Position numbers and translations under genes: made by a program
In this document: piece by piece, positions 14,014 to 25,700 of the stretch
How the letters are laid out: each line of letters opens with the position of its first letter
How positions within the stretch are numbered: the stretch's first letter is position 1
Origin: Cantharellus purpuraceus
Taxonomy: Eukaryota > Basidiomycota > Agaricomycetes > Cantharellales > Hydnaceae
Length of the DNA: 64,000 bases
Assembly: GCA_025174535.1 (NCBI GenBank)
Contig: JALBUN010000003.1
Location: 1,882,501-1,946,500 of the forward strand
Direction: 5' to 3'
Notes under the pieces: generated by a model
What the model saw: the letters and a program-made list of their open reading frames with translations, nothing else
What the model was told of the DNA's origin: nothing
Databases searched by the model: none

Positions 14014-15607
14014 TGTTTTGGAACCTGTAAAATTATGGTGTTAGGGCAAACTCTAAATCACCACAATTCCATGAATGAACAGCTGAGAAGAATATCAAAC
14101 CCTGCTGCAGCACAACTCCAGAAATGATTTAACATTTGTACTTTGGTTACAATCCTTTGTATTGGTCAATGCAGACTATATGCAGAAAAGTAATACGTTT
14201 CTTAGCAGCAAGAAATGAATAAGACTTCCAGAGTCTAGAGTTCACGGACGCTTAGGGGTCCAGATATTCCAAAAAGAGGGGAATGCACTTAGAGGCTAAA
14301 GGAAGTAGGTGGATGAATCCAACCGTCCAACCAGTGGCACTCTGAAGTGGGTAACAGTGATGTGTGAAGTAGTCTAGCAACTGCTTCACACGAGTTCAAG
14401 CCTCTAATGCTCTGCAAAGGCAGTACACACTAGTTACTTAAACAAGAGCACTAATGGCAGGACTATCAACAGACAATCTCACCCTGTAGATTCGTAGTCA
14501 TGTGAGGCAGATACTACACTCATGCCCAAAGCAGGAATATCACTACTTCGAGTGCAATCAAGTACAGTTACACAACTGTAAAAGATCCTTGAACTGGTAA
14601 TCAACAGTTACTGAGATGGAGGATGACACTGTATGTCACTCTAGTCACACTGGTATGCAGAAGATGGGTAGGATATGTTACTATTTCAGAGGCAGAATGA
14701 CCTAGGATATGTTACTATTTCAGAGGCAGAATGATCTAGGATATGTTACTATTTCAGAGGCAGAATGATCTAGGATATGTTACTATTTCAGAGGCAGAAT
14801 GACCTAGGATATGTTACTATTTCAGAGGCAGAATGACCTAGGATATGTTACTATTTCAGAGGCAGAATGACCTCCTTATATATTGTATTTACAGGGGCTG
14901 ACTAATGGTTCCGGAATATTCTACCTATTAATAGATGGAAACTACTGGAAGGTTGTGGAAGGTGGAAGAAAGGGGTAGAATATTCCAAGCCAATCACAGA
15001 TTCTGATCACTGTACTAACACTGATCAGGAGCTGAATAATGGTTCTGGAAAGTTCTATCTAATAATAGAAGGAAACAGCTGGAGTGTTATGGAAAGGGGT
15101 AGAATATTCCAAGGCAATCACCTGATCTGATCACCCATCACCTGATCTGATCCCTGAATTAGGCACTGATCAGGCAAAAAGAAGGGTATCCACCCTGTTT
15201 TCTGCACTGGTTTGGACAGCCATGGATAGCCACATCTCAGGTGATGATCTCCATGGAAAATAGTGCCCTGAGAGGCTGTGGTTGTCAAGTTAGAGAATAT
15301 TTATTGATCAGAGACATCTGAGCTTGAATTCAGGCCAAATGCCTGGTCCAAAGGTGGAGAGCCAGCTGTGCAAAGGTTTGTGGGTGCCTATGGGTCCACA
15401 ACTGTAGCACAGCAGAAATAAATCATTCTGGGCCAAGTTCTGCATGGAATATTCCTGAAAAAATATGGAAAAATAGAGAATATTTGAATAAGTCCATTCC
15501 AGGTACAAGCACCAAATATATGCTGATATTTAGGAATGGAAAAGCAAAGTATAGCACATTGGTGCTGCATAAATAGGATTTGATAGGGAAAAGGTGGTTC
15601 CCATACA
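14014..15607 (+). mobile_element. solo LTR, family LTR-A (copy 1)
   Basis: Starts TGTTTTGGAACC and ends TTCCCATACA, flanked by CAACC on the left (14009-14013) and TAACC on the right (15608-15612), a TSD with one changed base. It sits inside the left LTR of Gyp1; the uninterrupted sequence can be read in the right LTR at about 23240. The body matches LTR-A copy 2 (19434-20886) in inverted orientation. It is longer than copy 2 because of a 34-base minisatellite at 14671-14874. Confidence 0.85.
14671..14874 (+). repeat. 34-bp tandem repeat, 6 copies, in LTR-A
   Basis: The unit begins GGATATGTTACTATTTC and recurs at 34-base steps from 14671 to 14841, nearly identical in all six copies (one C/T variant position). 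The homologous place in LTR-A copy 2 (near 20200) has only one degenerate unit. The array therefore expanded in this copy only, within what should be the LTR promoter region. Confidence 0.95.
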
Positions 15608-16279
15608 TAACCGGGGACAGAATGAGACAATAACTATTGAGTTGGATCAAGTGGACTTGGCTTCAACTTGTGTGTTGCACCCCCTCAGATCATCAGTCCA
15701 ATATTTTGGACTTTGGAGTATGGGGTTGGATCAAGGATCTGGAGTTCAACTTGTCAAGAAGGTACTTGTCAAGAAGCTAGCAACCAAGAAGTTGATGGGG
15801 CATATCTTAGTCAATATATGAACTACTGTAATAGACAGAGAGTAGCCCATATAAGTATGTGGAGAATTGAATGCTGAAACTAAAATGATAAGATAATAAG
15901 ATGGATATGGAGTACAACATGGAAAGGAGTTTGGAGTTTGGACCCAAGTCTGAACTAAACTAAGCAATATAAAAGAAGGAGGTTTGTTGTAACTCATAAG
16001 AAGAAACTACTTATAAGGAGAACAATAATGGAGTTTGGGGTTGATGGAGGTGGAGTTGACAGAGGTGGAGTTAATGGATAATGGAGATGAAGGAGATGGA
16101 GATCCGGAGATCGGACTTGGTGTTACAGGATGTAACAGTACCTCCCTTCTAGATTGAGCCCATGAGATCCCAGTCAGCATCATGGGACAATTGGGGGTAT
16201 ATGTGTTTGAATTGGTGCACAAGGCTAGCCAAATTATTAGATGTGTGTTACCTCTCTCCTTATCTCTTACCACCATCTG

Positions 16280-17246
16280 ACATGCCCTCTGCTGAAGAAC
16301 TTCATCGGCAATGCACTGCATTAGATAAGTCAATTGCTGAGGCTGACACCACAGAGAAACAGAAGGGGGAGGAGAAGAAGAGGATCATGAGGGAGGTAGC
16401 AGCTCGCGAGAGGGCCACTGAGGCGGCTCAAGTCAGGGTGGAGGCTGTGAAGAAAAGGGCATTATTGAGGGTAGTTGCAAAAGGCAAGGAGGTGGATAAG
16501 GATCTGGATGAAGAATCCAAATTGGACCTCATATGCAATATGTGCATCAAGTGTGATGATGTGTGCAAGTGGGCAATGAACATAGTGACTGGATGTCAGG
16601 ATATCATACTGATTATTACTTTTATTTCCTAGACTGGGAAATCTTGCTCCTGCCTTGCATGCCAGACAAACTGGCTGAAATGCGAGGTAAAAGGGAGTGC
16701 TCCTCCTTGATGGAAACACAATTGTGAGGAGGGCAGCAGTGCCATGGACCCTTCTCCCAAACATCAATGGACTAGGGCTGCAAGTATGGGTCCTGCCATG
16801 GAAACCATTCCTCCTGCATTGGTCAAAGCCATGCAGGATGTTAGTATTAATGTGGCTGTGGTGGCCTGTTGATTAATTGAGGTTTCTGAGCATGCCAAAA
16901 GGACAAACACAGCTCTCCAGGGCATCAAGACCTATATGGGTGAGCTCACAGGGATGTTCCATCATTATACAATGGGACAGAGATGGGGTCTGCTTCAAAG
17001 GGAGTTGGATGCACTGGTGTTGGAAGCTCTGGGTGCTATATATGACATGAACTCAAACTTCTCAGAATCTTGGGACTCCTTGGAGAACCTTAATAGGTTG
17101 GATGATGAGAGGTGGTGGTCATGGGAGGAGATAGATAGGATGCTCAGGGAGCAGGAGTTGGAATCAGAGAATCCAGAGAAGGAGGGAACCATGGATGGGG
17201 GATTGGAGGAGTCAGGTGTAGGAGAATCGGAGATAGAGGAGATGTA
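16280..17246 (+). pseudogene. Gyp1-borne Zn-cluster-like ORF, decayed
   Basis: Starts MPSAEELHRQ at 16280 and runs on the strand opposite to pol. An N-terminal coiled coil (Lys/Glu/Ala-rich, to about 16500) is followed by a Cys-rich block whose first part reads CNMCIKCDDVCKWA. An intron-like stretch (about 16575-16632, ending CCTAG) follows, then SCSCLACQTNWLKCEV. Together these resemble the fungal Zn-cluster region (C-x2-C-x6-C ... C-x2-C-x5-C). A C-terminal part (16936-17246) follows after stop codons. A closely related partial copy lies at 25130-25700 and a distant one in Gyp2 (35060-36682). Stops after about 16690 and 16870 suggest it is dead. The function is unknown. Confidence 0.6.
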
Positions 17247-17279
17247 ATGTATCTAGAGAATGTGATGATGACTAGTGAA

Positions 17280-19433
17280 TGACTGAGTTTCTTAGATAAA
17301 AACTGGAGTGAATCAAAACAATATGAGGCTGGGTTTATGAGGATAAGCCTGGTGGAAATTGGAGATAATCTCCATTGCATGTCCTAATTCTGAAGCTGGT
17401 AGCCAGGAGGTTTCTTCATCTGTTCCTTCATATCCTGCCCACTTGACAAGGTATTGCAGTTTACATCTTCGTCTCTTGTCAATCTTGGAGTCCAGTATCT
17501 CTGATATCTCATACTCCAGTTCTCCATCTGTGATGACAGGAGGAACTGGAGTTGGTTCTCAACCAGAGAATGGATCTGGAGTTGAGGGTTCAAGCATGGA
17601 AATGTGGAAGATGGGGTGAATAGAGTGCATGCTTTCTTGTAGATGGAGGGTAAAGGAGTTAGAGCCTGCTTGAGCGATGATTTTGAAAGGACCAAGGCAT
17701 TTTTCTGATAGTTTCTTGGAAGGTCTTGTGGTATGGATATTGTCAGATTTGATGAAAACCTTGTCTCCAACCTTGAAGTCTGGGGCCAGGGATCAGCAAT
17801 GGCCAGTGGAGGTGGAGTATTGGAGTTGGGCATTGGAGATGGTCTTTCAGAGATGCTGATGGAGTTCATGGAGGTCCACAGTGAAGTTTTGAGCTCTTGA
17901 GAAAGTGAGGTCTTGTTTGGGATGTATGGAGATGTTTGGGTGGTAACCCTTGTTGGCAAAGAATGGAGATAAGCCAGTAGTGGTGTTCAGAGCATTCATA
18001 TATGTGAATTCTGCAAGTGGAAGTAAGTCGGACCAGTTGTCCTGTTGGTAGTTGCAATAGACTTGGAGGTACTGTTCCAGAGTCTGGTTCATTTGTTTGG
18101 TTTGTCCATCAGTTTCTGGATGGTATCCACAGGTGAAATGGAGTTTGATGTTCAAAGCTTTTTCAAGGGTTCAGAAAAAAGAGGACACAAACTCCATACC
18201 ATGGTTGGAGGTAATATGTGATGGAACTCCATGCTTGGAGAAGACATGGAGCACAAATAGTTTTGCAAGCATAGAAGCTGTGATGGTGTTGACTGTAGGA
18301 ATAAAAATGGACTGCTTGGTGAGGTGATCCACAATAACTAAGATGGTGTCATACCTGGAGGATGCTGGGAGCTTCTCAATGAAGTCCATGGATATGGAGT
18401 TCCATGGACTCTCCAGAACAGGGAGTTGCTTGAGTAGTCCATAAGGACAATGTCTCTGTCATCCCATCATCTAGTTAAAGAGTCCAGTTTTGTACTGAGT
18501 TTGCTGGGATGGAAATGGATTACCAGATTAAACTGGGACAGGACCAGTGGGCTTGCCACCAAGTAAGGAGTTTGGTAGTTGAAAAGTATTTGAGGTTCCT
18601 ATGGTCTGTGATGACATCGACCAGAGTTGGAGATCCTTTGAGGTAATGTCAACAGGACTTGAAAGCTTCAAAGATTGTGAGTAGTTCTTTATCATGGATA
18701 TCATAGTTGAGTTCTGCTGGAGTGAAAGTCCAGGAATGGAAAGCTATTGGATGAACCTTATTGTCTGTTGGAGAGACAATAGAATGGCCACCAGTGTGTA
18801 GTTGGAGGCATCAGTTTCTACAATGATCAGAGATCCTGGGTTCCTTTGCAATAAGACCAGAGCTGTGGTGAAAGCTCTCTTTAACAGGATGTCCAGCAGG
18901 AGTCCAAGAACTCCCACAGAGTGCCTTTACGAGTTAAACAAGTCAGTGGAACTGTGAGGTTGGAGTAGTTGAATATGAAATGCCTATAGAAGTTGGCAAA
19001 TCCTAAGAAGGATTGCATGTCTTTGACTTTGTGGGGTTCTGGCCAATCTTGTATTACCTGGACTTTGCTGGAGTCCATAGTAAGTCTGTTTAGAGACAAT
19101 ATATATCTGAGGTACTCAACCATGCTCTTGTGGAAAGAACATTTGTCAGCTTGAGCATACAGCTTGTGCTTCTGGAGCTGGAGTAGGACTTCATGGACAT
19201 GGTTGCTGTGTTCTTTGGAGTTGTTGGAGTATATCGGGATGTCATCTAAATACACAAGGGCACATATATCCAGGAGGTCAGAGAAGATGTCATTCATAAG
19301 ACGCTGGAATGCTGCTGGAGCATTAGTAAGTCCAAAGGGCATAATGCACCACTTGAATGAGCCATAGTGAGTGCAAAATGCAGTTTTCCATTTGTCACCT
19401 TCATGAATCCAGACAAGATGGTAGGCATGCTGG
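17280..19433 (-). pseudogene. Gyp1 pol: RT C-terminal half, RNase H, integrase, chromodomain
   Basis: Read on the minus strand from 19433. RT pieces include [19 protein letters not shown] and the active-site block VYLDDIPIYS (about 19225-19270), then the RT-RNase H connection (FLGFANFYRHFI, about 18960-19010). The integrase core follows (MDFIEKLPASSRYDTI at 18389, HPETDGQTKQMNQTLEQYL at about 18100) and a C-terminal chromodomain (LQYLVKWAGYEG, about 17420-17460). Several frameshifts and stops separate these blocks, so no intact polyprotein remains. The sequence is directly homologous to Gyp2 (36.8-40.5 kb). RT is cut at 19433 by the solo LTR that follows. Confidence 0.85.
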
Positions 19434-20886
19434 TGTATGGGAACTGGTTTTCCCTTAAAAAGATCTTGTTTAAAGTCCCAAAACTGTACAATTTCGCTTC
19501 ATGGCCTTAAAATATCAGCATATATCTGCTGCTTTCTCTTGATTCAGGGCCATTCAAATATTCTCTATTTTTTCATATTTTTTTGGGAATTTTCCATGCA
19601 GAAATGAGTCTACAAACTTATTGTTCTGCTGGGCGAAGTTTTGGGACCCACATGGACCCACAAACCTTCGCAGATGTCAGCAGCCTCAAAGTCAGCCGGA
19701 GTCACCCGGACAACTGACTCATTGTCGATCACATGACTCATTTCAATCTCCGACTCAATCTGGTCACCACTGCCAGTAAATGCTCAATATCTTCGCAACC
19801 ACTGCACCTCCTGACTCCATTTTCAGTGGAGAGTTCAATAGAAGCCATGCCTACCCATAGCTGTGCTAATCAGCCTGGGAAACGAAGTATTGACCGAGTT
19901 ATTTGAGTAATGGTGACTCATGCAATGACTCCTGCCATGACTCATGCTATGACTCCTTCCATGACTCATACCATGACTCCTGTGATTACTCATACTATGA
20001 CTCCTGCTCTGAGTCACACTATGACTCCATCCATGACTCATGCCATGAGTCAGAGCAAATCCAAGCAGCTCATTGGCTAGGAAACTTCCACCCCCTTCTC
20101 ACATATTCCACTAGCTTCCAGTAGTTTCCATCTATTAATAGGTAGAAGTTTCCAGTAGTATTAGTCAGCTCCTGTAAATACAATATAAAAGGAGCCCATT
20201 CTGCCTCTGAATAAATAACCATTTCTACCCCATCATTTGCACATCAGTGTGACTAGAGTGACATACAGTGTCATCCTCTATATCTCAGTAACTGTTGATT
20301 GTCCAGTTCAAGGGTCGCTTACAGTTGTGTAACTGTATTCGATTGCACTCGAAGTAGTGATTGTCCTGCTTTGGGCGTGAGTGTAGTATCTACCTCGCGT
20401 GACTACGAATCTACAGGGTGAGATTGTCTGTCGATAGTCCTGCCATTAGTGCTCTTGTTTAAGTTACTAGTGTGTACTGCCTTTGCAGAGCATTAAAATC
20501 TTGAACTCGTGTGAAGCAGTTGCTAGACTACTTCACACATTGCTGTTACCCGCTTCAGAGTGTCACTGGTTGGACGGTCGGATTCATCCACCTACTTCCT
20601 CTAGCCTCTAAGTGCATTCCCCTCTTTTTGGAATATCTGGACCCCTAAGTGTCCGTGAACTCTAGACTCTGGAAGTCTTATTCATTCCCTACTGCTAAGA
20701 AACGTATTACCTTCCTGCGTATCGTCTGCATTGACCATTACAACGGATTGTAACCAAAGTACAAACGTTAAATCGTTTCTGGAGTTGTGCTGCAGTAGGA
20801 TTTGATATTCTTCTCAGCTGTTCATTCACGGAATTGTGGTGATTTAGAGTTTGCCCTAACACCATAATTTTGCGGGTTCCAAAACA
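19434..20886 (-). mobile_element. solo LTR, family LTR-A (copy 2)
   Basis: On the plus strand it begins TGTATGGGAACTGG and ends GGTTCCAAAACA. It is flanked by perfect TSDs GCTGG (19429-19433 and 20887-20891). The split falls in the RT coding sequence of Gyp1: the uninterrupted reading is seen in Gyp2 at about 39820-39840. The copy is in inverted orientation to LTR-A copy 1. A TATAAAAGG box lies at about 20186 on the plus strand. Confidence 0.92.
19725..20060. promoter_or_regulatory. cluster of TGASTCA motifs in solo LTR-A
   Basis: Within LTR-A copy 2, TGACTCA or TGAGTCA occurs at least seven times between 19730 and 20060, most of it in a degenerate tandem array of about 14-16-base units (catgactcatgc and variants, 19905-20050). 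TGASTCA is the known binding site of Gcn4/AP-1-type bZIP factors. Whether the sites are used is unknown. LTR-A copy 1 does not show the same array. Confidence 0.6.
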
Positions 20887-20891
20887 GCTGG

Positions 20892-21176
20892 AGATCAATT
20901 TTGGTGAAGAATCAAGCCTTCTTAGGACTATCAAGAAGATCGGAGATATGAGGAAGTGGATAATGGTCTTTTTTGGTGATTTTATTGAGGCCCCTGAAAT
21001 CAACACAAAGTCGGAGGGAGCCATCTTTTTTTCCAAATGAAAAGGACTGGAGTGCTGCCCAGAGAATGGGTCAGCCGGATAGAACTGTAAGATAGATGCT
21101 CATCAATGAATTCTCAAAGAGCCTGGAGTTTGCTCTGAGACAAGGAGTAGATCAGACTGAAAGGAGGAGATGTTCC
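20892..21176 (-). pseudogene. Gyp1 RT, N-terminal fragment between two solo LTRs
   Basis: Minus-strand reading gives the RT segment around the first catalytic region ([22 protein letters not shown], about 20945-21030), continuing the frame interrupted by LTR-A at 20886. The left boundary is the TSD GCTGG and the right boundary is the TSD GTTCC of the next solo LTR. Stops are present. Confidence 0.75.
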
Positions 21177-21953
21177 TGTTATTGGGGAGTAAGTCCACTA
21201 ACTCACTTTGGACTTACTCCATGAGCAATAGAGCCAGAATCATAGGAGAAGAGGGATAAAGGGGATAGGGGGACAGGAGTATATAGGAGGCTCAGGAGGT
21301 TTGGAGGGGTGAAGGGGGTAAAGGAGGACAGTTACAGGAATGGAATAGGGAACAGGAGAAGCCCCTGTGAGTTCCAGAACTTCCCAGATATTATTTCACT
21401 TTTATTTTCATCATTTCATTATCATGGACACTCCCCCCCTATAATCATCTCATCATCCATCCCATCATCGACTCAAGACATTCAAAAATGACTTCATTCA
21501 TTCATAGGACTTAGTATCATATATAAATCATGTCTGTAATGCACTTGAAAAGATAAAGTAATTATCTCTCACCTATTCTGTCTGTGTATCTGAATCTATT
21601 CGTATCTGGAATAACTCCAGAACGAACACGTATTTCTATTAGCTTTGGCATATTCTCTTAGAATATTGCATATCCCACTTGAATCTCCGGTTACAAAGCC
21701 ATACAATCATTGGCTACATTTTTATTAAGGATTTACTTGAAATTGAAGTGTCTACTCCTGCTACCTGCTGAATTAGCTTGTGTCCAGAGGAGGACTTATC
21801 CAAATCACTCCAAACTTCACACAAAGATACTATTCAAGCTTGTTGTCTCACATGACTGCACATACATTGTGTTCCCATCACTGCTCCATTTTCAATTCGA
21901 CTTCTGCTCATCACTACACCCCAGCAAGGTGATTAATCACATCTTTCATAACA
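21177..21953 (+). mobile_element. solo LTR, family LTR-B (copy 1)
   Basis: Starts TGTTATTGGGGAG and ends CTTTCATAACA, flanked by perfect TSDs GTTCC (21172-21176 and 21954-21958). The inner sequence CTGGAATAACTCCAGAACG (about 21606) recurs in the two other LTR-B copies at 26751-27573 and 38318-39049. The insertion splits the Gyp1 pol coding sequence upstream of RT. Confidence 0.9.
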
Positions 21954-21958
21954 GTTCC

Positions 21959-23163
21959 ATTGTCCAATTCAATCTTCAAATCATATGGCTTGTGAGCATG
22001 GGTTTTGTTAAAGATGTCCATGAATTTGTGATATTTGGTTGGAACATTTTTCATGTCAACTGGAGGGTCCTCAGAGTTCCTTGGAACTGTGGAGGAGATG
22101 AACAACTTGAATGTTTGTGTGTCAGCTCGGAAGGAGTCACAGGCGAAGGTTACTGCATTGCAATTTTCAGAGCGACAAGTGGAGACAGAGTTACGGAGTT
22201 GAGTGGAGCTGATGCTACCAACTCAGATGGTGCCAAGGATTTAGTCTCTATCAGAGTTCAGAACAAGATACTGCCCAATACCTGGTCAATCAACAGATTG
22301 TAGTGGGTGAGCCAGTTGTGTCCCAGAACTGCCAAGCAACATCCAATGGAGTTACATAAAAAGTAATGGAGTGGGTTTCTCCCATAGGAAAACAGAGTGG
22401 CAAGTTGACCGTGGATTGAATAATGGAGTTAAAAGATCCATAGAAGAGCTGTAATGGAATTGGAGTGGTGTCTTCAGTCCAGAGATGATGTCCAGAGACA
22501 AATGAAGAATTGAGGAAACAATGAGTGGAACTGGAGTTCACTAGGGTTAGGATTGGAGTTAAGGGGATGAGATTGGAGGTGAGTTGGAGTGTCAAGGAGT
22601 TAGGATCTGAAAGAGTAGATGCATTGAGTTGTAGCTCCATGAAGGCACCGGTGAGTTCAATGCAACCCTTGTCTGGTGCTGGAGCCAGAGGGTTGCTGAT
22701 TATTTTTTTGGCTCTGTAGCCTTGGCTTTGGAGCTCTTGTCAGACTTGTTGTCTGTCGTAGCACCACAAGCCTTCATAGCTGCTGAGGTGGTCATCCTTG
22801 GCAATGTGACCTACTCATCCACAAAAGAGACAGAGGTTCTGCTCAATATGATGCTGTCATTCCTGTGGAGTAAGTTTGCCATCTTTACCAAGCTTGGTAG
22901 AGAGGTTGGGGGTCTGCTTTGGAGTTCTGGAGGTAGAGGCTGTAGGGGGGTTGGATCTGGGGTTACCAGATTTACCAGAGTTGGACTGCTTCTTGTTGTT
23001 GCTGCCCTGGGTGTTGGAGGAAGAAGTGGACTTGCCCTTGTCATGGGACTTGTCCTGGTTCTTGCCTGAGGAGGTCTCTCAAGCTACCTTGGAGCATCAT
23101 TCCCAATACCGAGCATCGATGGACTGTACTAAAGTCCTGAGTTCAGATAGGGTGACTGGTTTG
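21959..23163 (-). pseudogene. Gyp1 gag, protease and start of RT
   Basis: On the minus strand: a zinc knuckle of CLFC-x4-GHIAKD form (about 22790-22840, with a stop inside), a Ser/Thr/Pro-rich linker, and an aspartic-protease region (22290-22640). There the usual LIDSGSTHC reads VNSSSTHC, so the catalytic Asp and the Gly are both changed. The segment from 21959 to 22290 reads as the protease-RT linker ([24 protein letters not shown]). Homologous blocks in Gyp2 are at 40.1-42.05 kb. Not functional. Confidence 0.8.
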
Positions 23164-24987
23164 TGTTAAGGGCTGATATACTGGAGGTTCAATGGAGTAG
23201 CCAGAGTTCAGATGCTAGTGAATAAGGGAAAAGACTTTACTGTTCCAGTCCAACTGGAGACAGTCTTGAGCAATAACTATTGAGTCGGATTGAGTGGACT
23301 TGGCTTCAACTTGTGTGTTGTGCCCCCTCAGATCGTCAGTCCAATATTTTGGAGTTAGAGGTATGGAGTTGGATCAAGGATCCCAAGTTTGACTTGTCAA
23401 GAAGGTCCTTGTCAAGAAGCTAGCAACCAAGAAGATGATGAGGCAAATCTTAGTCAATATATGAACTACTGTAACATATAAGAAGTAGCCTGTATAAGTA
23501 TGTAGAGAATTGAATGATAAGACTAAAACGATAGAACATGAATGGAGTAGTGTCAATTGGAATATTGCATTGGATACACGTCCTCTTGTTGATAATGTTA
23601 AGTTCTGATCCACAATTGATAATAGTGTCGACAGTATACTTGTCATCTAATGTCATCCTGATGGAGATGAGACATGCGTCATGGGGGTGATATGATGCTG
23701 TCGTTCCCATGGAATGGACTTCTCCAATCTGGTTGGTCTGAGAGACTCTAGTTAGCTGCAAATACTCCCGCATACATTTGGCCATAAGTGGGGATGATCT
23801 GAGAGCTTCTGAAATAGTGATAGTAATGGGCGTATCACATATCTTCTGGAAAAATTGATCTGTGTTGAAATCCTTGTGACACTGAGATTGAAGCTTGGCA
23901 GATGCTGGAATCGTAGCAGAAGGAGGTCATGGGAGAATCTTTGGAAGAGTTTTAGGTGTCTTGGGAAGCTTTGGTTTGATTGCTGGTTTGACTGGTTTCG
24001 CAGATGTAGTAGGGATAGTAGTTGGCGGTACTGATTTTAGCTGGTGTGCTAGGAGGAACGTACTGTGGTACATCTGAGTCATTGGCATCTTCCATGATTT
24101 GATCATCATCATCTGGATTGAAAGATAAGGCTGTCGTATCATAGGGGATAATGGTAGGTCCTGGAATCACTGGTGCTTGTACTGGATCTGGAATAGGAGC
24201 TGATTGTCAAACAGGTGGTGACACATAAGGAGCTGGTGTCACAACTGGTGCTGGGGTTGAAAATGATGGTGGTGTGGCAGAAGACTGTGGCATAGGTGCT
24301 GGTGTAGGAGGTGGTGCTGGAGTAGTTGTCCTTGGAAGTTTAGGAGCCATAGGTTATGCCTACAAGCTGACATGGTGATTAAGGCAGGAACCATAATATG
24401 CACATCTGAAGGACGCATAGCATGGTCTGATGGAACTAATATCCTTCAAAATGGCACAGAAACGATCCTGAATGCAATCAACCAAGAACTTGCCTTCCGG
24501 AGCAGAGTTAATGTAGACCAACCTACTTCTGCAACCAATCTCATACTTGGACATTACAACCACAGCAGCATTTCGTCTGACGATGATGATGAACAGGATA
24601 TCTTAGGGAATGTATATGCATTGGAGGTTTATCCAGTGGCAAGATCAAGAGATGAGCACCGTATGGAATGTTTGAAGAATTTGAGGGAGTATATCCACCA
24701 CCATTGGAAAGGTCTCATAGGAATGAAGAATACGAGAAGGAGAACTCAATTCCAAAAGATGGATATGGAATACAACATGGAAAGGAGTTCAGAGTTTGGA
24801 CTCAAGTCTGAATTGACACTAAGCAATATAATTGTTGTAACCCATAAGTAGAAATGACTTATAAGGGAAACAATAATGGAGTTTGGGGTTAACAGAGGTG
24901 GAGTTGACAGAGGTGAAGTAAGAGGGGATGGAGCAGGAGATGGAGATGGAGATCCAGAGATTGGACTTGGTGTTACAGGATATAACA
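23164..24987 (-). repeat. right LTR of Gyp1, interrupted
   Basis: Begins TGTTAAGGGCTG and ends GGATATAACA on the plus strand. The parts 23164-23532 and 24755-24987 match the left LTR (13949-14013 and 15613-16137). The sequence between is foreign (see 23532-24755). Confidence 0.8.
23532..24755 (-). pseudogene. gag-protease fragment of another gypsy family, inside Gyp1 LTR
   Basis: The minus strand reads from a Pro/Thr-rich gag-like segment (about 24350-24180), then PGPTIIPYDTTALSFNPDDD, to a protease block near 23570-23660 (IINCGSELNIINKRTC, where the usual catalytic DCG is NCG). Frames are broken. No LTR of its own and no TSD was found, so the mode of insertion is unclear. A plus-strand open frame (24372-24851) overlaps it; I cannot assign it. 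Confidence 0.6.
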
Positions 24988-25129
24988 GTATCTCCCTTCT
25001 AGATTGAGCCCATGAGATCTTAGTCAGCATCATGGGAAATGGTTGGTATATGCATTTGAATTGGCACACGAGGCTGGGCCATTATTAAAACGCATGTTAC
25101 CTCACTCCTTATCTCTTATCACCAACTAC

Positions 25130-25700
25130 AATGCCTTCTGCTGAGGAACTTTGCTGGCAATGCACTGAATTGGACAGGTTGATCACTGAGGTGGATGCCA
25201 CAGAGAAAAAGGTGGCAGAGGAGAAGAAGAAGGAGGTGGCTTGTGCAAGGGTTGCTGAGGCTGCATGAGTCAAGGTGGAGGCTGCAAAGAAGAGGGCCAT
25301 GTCACAGGTATCCATCAAAGGCAAGGAGGTCGTCTGGGACCTCAACGAGGAGTCCAAATTGGACCTCATATGCGATACATGCATTAAGCATGAAGATGTA
25401 TGCAAGTGGGCAATGGTGAGTGGAATGGTGTCTGGAATTATATTCCATACTGATTGTTGTTTTTGTTTTCTAGACCGGTATATCTTGCTCATGCCTCACT
25501 TGCCAGCAGAACTGGCTGAAGTGCGAGGTGAAAGGTAATGCCCCTCCTTGCCAGAAATGTGATCATGAAGAGGGCAGCAGCATGGTGGACCCTTCACCTA
25601 AGCATTGACAGATGAGGACCACAAGTGTGGGTCCTGCTGCTGAGGTCATGCCTCCAGCATTGGTTGAAGCTGTGCAGGATGTCAGCACCAATGCGGCTGC
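25130..25700 (+). pseudogene. truncated second copy of the Zn-cluster-like ORF
   Basis: Starts MPSAEELCWQC at 25130 and matches 16280-16830 closely. The exon before the intron ends CDTCIKHEDVCKWAM (about 25415). After an intron-like stretch ending CTAG (25474), it reads GISCSCLTCQQNWLKCEV and PPCQKCDHEEG, so the Cys pattern is more complete here than in the 16.3-kb copy. It is cut at 25700 by repeat X. A stop (TGA at 25267) breaks the first exon. Confidence 0.65.

Larger units (their letters stand above)
13949..24987 (-). mobile_element. Gyp1: nested Ty3/gypsy chromodomain element
   Basis: LTRs begin TGTTAAGGGCTG at 13949 and 23164 and end TAACA at 16137 and 24987, each about 590-600 bases once inserts are removed. 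Just inside the left LTR, CCTCCCTTCT (16141-16150) is the complement of a polypurine tract, as expected for a minus-strand element. The internal region carries a plus-strand Zn-cluster-like ORF (16.28-17.25 kb) and minus-strand pol-gag (17.28-23.16 kb). It is broken by three solo LTRs and one gag-protease fragment. The sequence right of the second LTR (24988-25700) again matches the internal sequence right of the first LTR. The array is therefore LTR-internal-LTR-internal, and no right-hand TSD is seen. The left flank is TGATA. Confidence 0.8.

Noticed and set aside
16462..16767. Minus-strand frames in the Zn-cluster ORF regions of Gyp1
   Set aside because: Antisense shadows of the coiled-coil coding sequence, without motifs.
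19835..20041. Open frame rich in Ser-His-Met repeats
   Set aside because: It is only the translation of the tandem ATGACTC-type repeat in solo LTR-A; there is no gene context.
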